This document shows, piece by piece, positions 4,735-7,593 of a DNA stretch of 7,593 nucleotides. This stretch comes from Anaerolinea sp. Lineage in GTDB: Bacteria; Chloroflexota; Anaerolineae; JAAEKA01. Every line of letters starts with the position of its first letter. The first letter of the stretch is position 1. The notes beneath the pieces are model-generated. The model made no database searches. It was not told the origin of the DNA and was given only the letters and a program-made list of their open reading frames with translations. The position numbers and the translations under genes were made by a program. Location: assembly GCA_014879765.1 (NCBI GenBank), contig JACSRL010000423.1, positions 1-7,593 on the forward strand. Direction: 5' to 3'.

Positions 4735-6537
4735 TTACCCCAGGCTGTTGGCCAACGCCTCCGCCTCCGCCACCATCCCCTCCAAAATATCCAGCCCGTT
4801 GCTCCAGAAGCCGGGATCGGTCAGATCCACCCCCAGCGGCTTGACGATCTGATGCGGCCAGTCGGAGCCGCCGGCCGTCAGCATGGCCAGGTAGCGCTCG
4901 GGGAAGTCGCCGCCCTCCTGCTGATAGCGGGCATAGAGCGCCAGCACCAGCAGCTCGCCGAAGGCATAGGCGTAGACGTAGCCGGGGGTGCCCAGGAAGT
5001 GCGGCACGTAGCTCCACCACAGGCCATAGTCCTCGCTCATGGTCACGCTGTCGCCGAACATGGCGCGCTGCGTGGCCAGCCACAGCTCGTTGAAGCGCTC
5101 GCTGGTCAGCTCCCCTTCTTCGCGCCGCGCGCTGTGCATGGCGTGCTCGAAGCGGTTCATGCTGATCTGGCGGAAGGCGGTGGAGAAGCTGTCCTCGATC
5201 TTGCCGGTGAGCATCCCCAGCCGCATGGCCGGGTCGCTCTCCTGCGCCATCAGGCTCTGGAAGACCAGCATCTCGCCGAACACCGACGCGGTCTCGGCCG
5301 TGGTCAGCGGGGTGTCGGCCAACAAGACCCCCTGCACGCCGGCCAGCTTCTGATGCACGCCGTGGCCCAGCTCATGGGCCAGGGTCATCACATCGCGCGG
5401 CTTGCCCTCGTAGTTGAGCAGGATGTAGGGATGGGCCGAGGGCACTGTGCCATGGCTGAACGCGCCGCCCATCTTGCCCGGCCGCGGCGGCGCATCGATC
5501 CAGCGTCCGTCGAAGAACCAGCCGGCCACCTCGGCCATGCGCGGGTGGAAACGGCCATAGGCGTCCAGCACGATCTGCTGCGCCTGCTCCCAGGAATAGA
5601 AGCGGTCGGCCGCCGGCAGCGGGGCGTAGCGGTCATAGTCGAACAGCTCCTCCAGCCCCAGCAGGCGGCGCTTGAGCCGGTAGTAGCGCGCCACCAGGTC
5701 ATAGCGGCCGGTGACCGCGTCGATCAGCGCGGCCACGGTGCGGTCGTCCACCTGGTTGCCCAGGTTGCGGCCGCTGATCCAGGTGGGGTAGCTGCGCAGC
5801 CGGTCGTCCGAGGCCTTGTCGGCCAGCAGGGTGTTGAAGATGTAGGTGTTGGTGCGCTGCATGGCGGCGAGGCCAGCCGTCACCGCGGCCGCGGCGCGGC
5901 GGCGCAGGTCGCGGTCCTGGTCGAACAGCTTGCTGAGCACCTGATCGCGGCTCAGTTGCTCGCCGTCCAGCTCATAGCGGGCCGCGCCGTGCGTCTCCTC
6001 GAAGAAGCGTACCCAGGCCGCCGCGCCGGTGACCGATTTCTCGGTCAACAGCTTCTCCTCTGGCTCGCTCAGCAGGTGCGGCCGGAAGATGCGCACCACC
6101 TCCAGCCAGTGCTGCCAGCGGGCCAGCGCCGGATCGGCCAGCCAGGCGGCCGCGCTGTCGTCGGGCGCGGCCGCCAGTTCCAGCTCCAGAAAGACCAGCT
6201 CCTGGCTCAGCCGGGCGCCGCGCTCGGTGACGCGCTGCATCAGCGCGCCGCGCGCCGGGTCCTCGGTGTTTTGCGTCCAGTTCAGGCCGGCAAAGGCGCC
6301 GATGCGGCCCATGCGCTCGTTGAGCGTCTCGTAGCGGGCGATCAGCGCAGCCAGCTCGGCCGCGCTCAGGCTGGCCACGCGGCCGCGGTAGTCGGCCTGA
6401 AAGGCCTGCGCCTCAGCGTCGCAGGTGTCCAGATCCGCGTCAAGCTGCGGATCGTCCATGCCGGCGTAGAGATCGGCCAGGTTCCAGGCGATCTCCTCGG
6501 CGCCGGTCAACAGCGCGAGTGTCGATGTTTCGGACAT
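4735..6537 (-). CDS. pepF: M3 family oligoendopeptidase (PepF type)
   Basis: A 600-residue cytoplasmic zinc metallopeptidase of family M3B, which degrades oligopeptides released by proteasome-like and ATP-dependent proteases. The length matches PepF. The N-terminal helical half contains WNLADLYAGMDDPQLDADL (18-36), typical of PepF. The active site is MTLAHELGHGVHQ (384-396): H388 and H392 bind zinc, E389 is catalytic, and E415 in TAETASVFGEML is the third ligand. Substrate-binding tyrosines and histidines occur in DYGLWWSYVPHFLGTPGYVYAYAFGE (503-528), and LTAGGSDWP (553-561) marks the C-terminal domain. The ATG at 6537 is supported by AGGAG (6552-6548) ten bases upstream. No signal peptide. 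A palindromic repeat copy lies about 60 bases upstream. A long open frame on the opposite strand is a by-product of GC-rich codon usage. Confidence 0.96.
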   Translation of the reverse strand: MSETSTLALLTGAEEIAWNLADLYAGMDDPQLDADLDTCDAEAQAFQADYRGRVASLSAAELAALIARYETLNERMGRIGAFAGLNWTQNTEDPARGALMQRVTERGARLSQELVFLELELAAAPDDSAAAWLADPALARWQHWLEVVRIFRPHLLSEPEEKLLTEKSVTGAAAWVRFFEETHGAARYELDGEQLSRDQVLSKLFDQDRDLRRRAAAAVTAGLAAMQRTNTYIFNTLLADKASDDRLRSYPTWISGRNLGNQVDDRTVAALIDAVTGRYDLVARYYRLKRRLLGLEELFDYDRYAPLPAADRFYSWEQAQQIVLDAYGRFHPRMAEVAGWFFDGRWIDAPPRPGKMGGAFSHGTVPSAHPYILLNYEGKPRDVMTLAHELGHGVHQKLAGVQGVLLADTPLTTAETASVFGEMLVFQSLMAQESDPAMRLGMLTGKIEDSFSTAFRQISMNRFEHAMHSARREEGELTSERFNELWLATQRAMFGDSVTMSEDYGLWWSYVPHFLGTPGYVYAYAFGELLVLALYARYQQEGGDFPERYLAMLTAGGSDWPHQIVKPLGVDLTDPGFWSNGLDILEGMVAEAEALANSLG

Positions 6538-6596
6538 TGGTTCTATTCTCCTGGTGGATGTTGTATTGAATGCGCGTAGCTGCCTGGCCAGTCGTT

Positions 6597-6627
6597 CAGA
6601 AACCGGGTTTTTCTTGTGTGGACATGG
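6597..6627 (+). repeat. Dispersed palindromic-arm repeat copy
   Basis: CAGAAACCGGGTTTTTCT (6597-6614) is identical to positions 1-18, and similarity continues through the next 13 bases to CATGG (6623-6627, against 27-31). It stands alone here, without an inverted partner, between the PIN gene stop (6637) and the pepF start. It shows that the unit is dispersed, and in this location it cannot form the long hairpin seen at 1-99. Confidence 0.8.
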
Positions 6628-6636
6628 CTATATTTG

Positions 6637-7101
6637 TCAGTCTAGCGCCTGTTGTGCTTCTGTAGCTGTCAGCAGTTCTCGTTGGTACAATGCGTCGACC
6701 AGAGTGTGGAAATGCAGACACGTAATCCCCATGTGTTGACAGTAGTTGGCTGCCTTCCGATCATGCGTGACGAAGACCATATCAAGACGTTTGCAGAGGG
6801 CGATTCCTTCTGCCTCCCCTCGCGCCAGTTTACGTGGAACCGATGTGATGAATTCCTGATCCTTGTCTTCGAGGCCAAGCACCCGTATCTCCCCGCGTTG
6901 TACCGAGGCAATCACAGCCTGAAGGTACAGAACACCTGAGTTGATTCCTGCTTCAATCTCGCGATAGATGGTGGGGGAGATGGCGCACCTGTTGGGAAGC
7001 GTTGCTGACAGCAGGTCAATCCTGCCTATACGCGCTAGCCGTGACAGAACGTTGGCATCCAATATCAAATCTTGTGGTCTTGCTTCAACCGAGGATGTCA
7101 T
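6637..7101 (-). CDS. PIN-domain ribonuclease toxin (DUF3368-like)
   Basis: A 154-residue protein with a PIN-like nuclease fold, the metal-dependent RNase fold of many type II toxins. The acidic set is visible: D15 in LILDANVLSRLARIGRIDLL, E48 (with E50) in SPTIYREIEAGI, E96/E98 in ARGEAEGIAL and D114 in MVFVTHDRKA. The LARIGRIDLL and YREIEAG segments resemble the DUF3368 branch, which commonly pairs with UPF0175 antitoxins. The start is ATG 7101 because it begins the recognisable domain and overlaps the upstream gene's end by 17 nt, with a GGGAA seven bases upstream; the frame extends to 7188 only inside the upstream gene. Translational coupling to the antitoxin is expected. No terminator hairpin follows; a palindromic repeat copy lies just beyond the stop. 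Active-site residues look intact, so toxicity is plausible but untested. Confidence 0.88.
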   Translation of the reverse strand: MTSSVEARPQDLILDANVLSRLARIGRIDLLSATLPNRCAISPTIYREIEAGINSGVLYLQAVIASVQRGEIRVLGLEDKDQEFITSVPRKLARGEAEGIALCKRLDMVFVTHDRKAANYCQHMGITCLHFHTLVDALYQRELLTATEAQQALD

Positions 7102-7405
7102 CGACAAGTTCCCGTTGGTGTGCGGCGCTGGCCGTAGATATCGTTGGCTCCACGGCTTTGACTCCTTGCTTGCGCAGCAACTGCTCAAACTGGAAGTAAT
7201 TCATACCCGCCAGTTCTGCTGCGCGTCCCTGGCTGATTTCACCTGATGTGTATAGCCGGATCGCCTCTTTAGTTGGGTCGCTGATCGCATGGCGCGCTGT
7301 TCGGTAGCGCAGATAATCCAGATAATCGACCAGATCGGGCAGCGCCTCCGGCGGCAGGCTGTCTAGCATCCTGTGGATTTCACGACGATTGACAAGACCG
7401 TTCAT
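7085..7405 (-). CDS. UPF0175-like antitoxin with DUF2281-like N-terminus
   Basis: A 106-residue protein. Residues 44-84, PTKEAIRLYTSGEISQGRAAELAGM and FEQLLRKQGVKA, match the helix-turn-helix pattern of the UPF0175 family, known as antitoxins of PIN-type toxins. The N-terminal part, REIHRMLDSLPPEALPDLVD then YLDYLRYR (8-35), instead looks like a DUF2281-type segment, which is also found in antitoxin-like proteins. The C-terminal tail (86-106) is the likely toxin-binding region. Start ATG 7405 is supported by AGGAG (7417-7413) seven bases upstream. It is the first gene of the pair, as expected for antitoxins, and overlaps the toxin start by 17 nt. It probably represses its own promoter. Family calls rest on motif recall, with the DUF2281 part less certain. 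Confidence 0.82.
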   Translation of the reverse strand: MNGLVNRREIHRMLDSLPPEALPDLVDYLDYLRYRTARHAISDPTKEAIRLYTSGEISQGRAAELAGMNYFQFEQLLRKQGVKAVEPTISTASAAHQRELVDDILG

Positions 7406-7448
7406 CTTCTATCTCCTGAATAAAACACTTACATCTGACTGCTTAGCC

Positions 7449-7477
7449 AGTATAGCGCAGTTCGATGCAACGATCAA
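7449..7477 (-). promoter_or_regulatory. Promoter of the toxin-antitoxin operon
   Basis: On the minus strand TTGATC (7477-7472) and TATACT (7454-7449) are separated by 17 bases, a near-consensus pair. A short dyad, ACTGC (7438-7442) and GCAGT (7457-7461), is centred on the -10 box and could be an operator for antitoxin autoregulation. That is speculative because each arm is only five bases. Confidence 0.72.
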
Positions 7478-7482
7478 GTCGG

Positions 7483-7593
7483 TCACATTGCGCCTTTGGC
7501 GGTGTTGATCAGCGTCTGTTTCAACTCCCACAGCCGCTGGCTCAAGCTGACGTGGTAGATGTGCGGCGTCACCAGGCGGCGCACGCCCGCGTC
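7483..7593 (-). CDS. pncB: C-terminal end of probable nicotinate phosphoribosyltransferase (partial)
   Basis: The minus strand has an open frame from the window edge to a TGA at 7485-7483, giving 36 residues: DAGVRRLVTPHIYHVSLSQR, then LWELKQTLINTAKGAM. The pattern PHIYHVSLS-x-x-LWELKQ-x-LI resembles the C-terminus of bacterial nicotinate phosphoribosyltransferase, which makes nicotinate mononucleotide for NAD salvage. The identification is from memory of the family tail and only the last part is present, so no catalytic residues can be inspected. Its stop lies six bases from the -35 box of the toxin-antitoxin promoter, with no terminator hairpin visible between, so read-through into the pair is possible. 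Confidence 0.6.
   Translation of the reverse strand, partial: DAGVRRLVTPHIYHVSLSQRLWELKQTLINTAKGAM

Noticed and set aside
4621..6579. A 652-codon open frame on the plus strand opposite pepF
   Set aside because: It lies almost wholly antisense to a confidently identified M3 peptidase and its product is a low-complexity A/Q/H/G/R/V-rich string without domains. It arises from GC-rich codon usage on the other strand.

Overview
The window is a GC-rich bacterial chromosome segment (intergenic spacers are visibly AT-richer) that looks like Chloroflexota, probably an Anaerolineae/Caldilineae-type filamentous bacterium. That placement is inference, from the style of the proteins (cytoplasmic YceI, an M3 oligoendopeptidase, a helix-rich small protein paired with an HNH endonuclease, a UPF0175/PIN pair) and from dispersed palindromes of the AGAAACCGGGTTT type. 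Cyanobacteria carry similar genes and palindromes and are not excluded by inspection alone.

Layout, left to right. Positions 1-120 hold a repeat locus: a large inverted repeat followed by a CTGAGCAGTTAC unit. A YceI-family gene (159-689, +) ends in a hairpin terminator. A spacer with a second hairpin and a promoter leads to msrB (1007-1414, +). msrB converges on osmC (1598-2020, -), with two strong hairpins between them. osmC diverges from a beta-carbonic anhydrase gene, can (2291-2923, +), which has a clear sigma70-type promoter. A bidirectional hairpin separates can from a convergent gene for a four-helix membrane protein of unknown function (2988-3491, -). Its upstream region is occupied by a ~190-bp composite palindromic repeat (3591-3778).

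The right half is all minus strand. Read in transcription order it holds the C-terminal tail of what is probably nicotinate phosphoribosyltransferase (7483-7593, cut by the window edge), a UPF0175-like antitoxin/PIN-domain toxin pair (7085-7405 and 6637-7101, 17-nt overlap, good promoter), another repeat copy, pepF (4735-6537), and a two-gene module with its own promoter. That module encodes a predicted ribbon-helix-helix-like protein and an HNH nuclease (4201-4629 and 3779-4204, ATGA overlap).

How they fit together: yceI-like, msrB and osmC are compatible with oxidative or envelope stress housekeeping, but each has its own signals and they do not form an operon. The two overlapping regulator/nuclease pairs are the accessory content, and each has a dispersed palindromic repeat immediately downstream. 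The most notable unexplained signal is a recurring module, AGAAACCGGGTTTTT followed 9-11 nt later by CATGG, found in four orientations/places, plus a second repeat word (CTGAGCAGTT) that recurs at the same loci.
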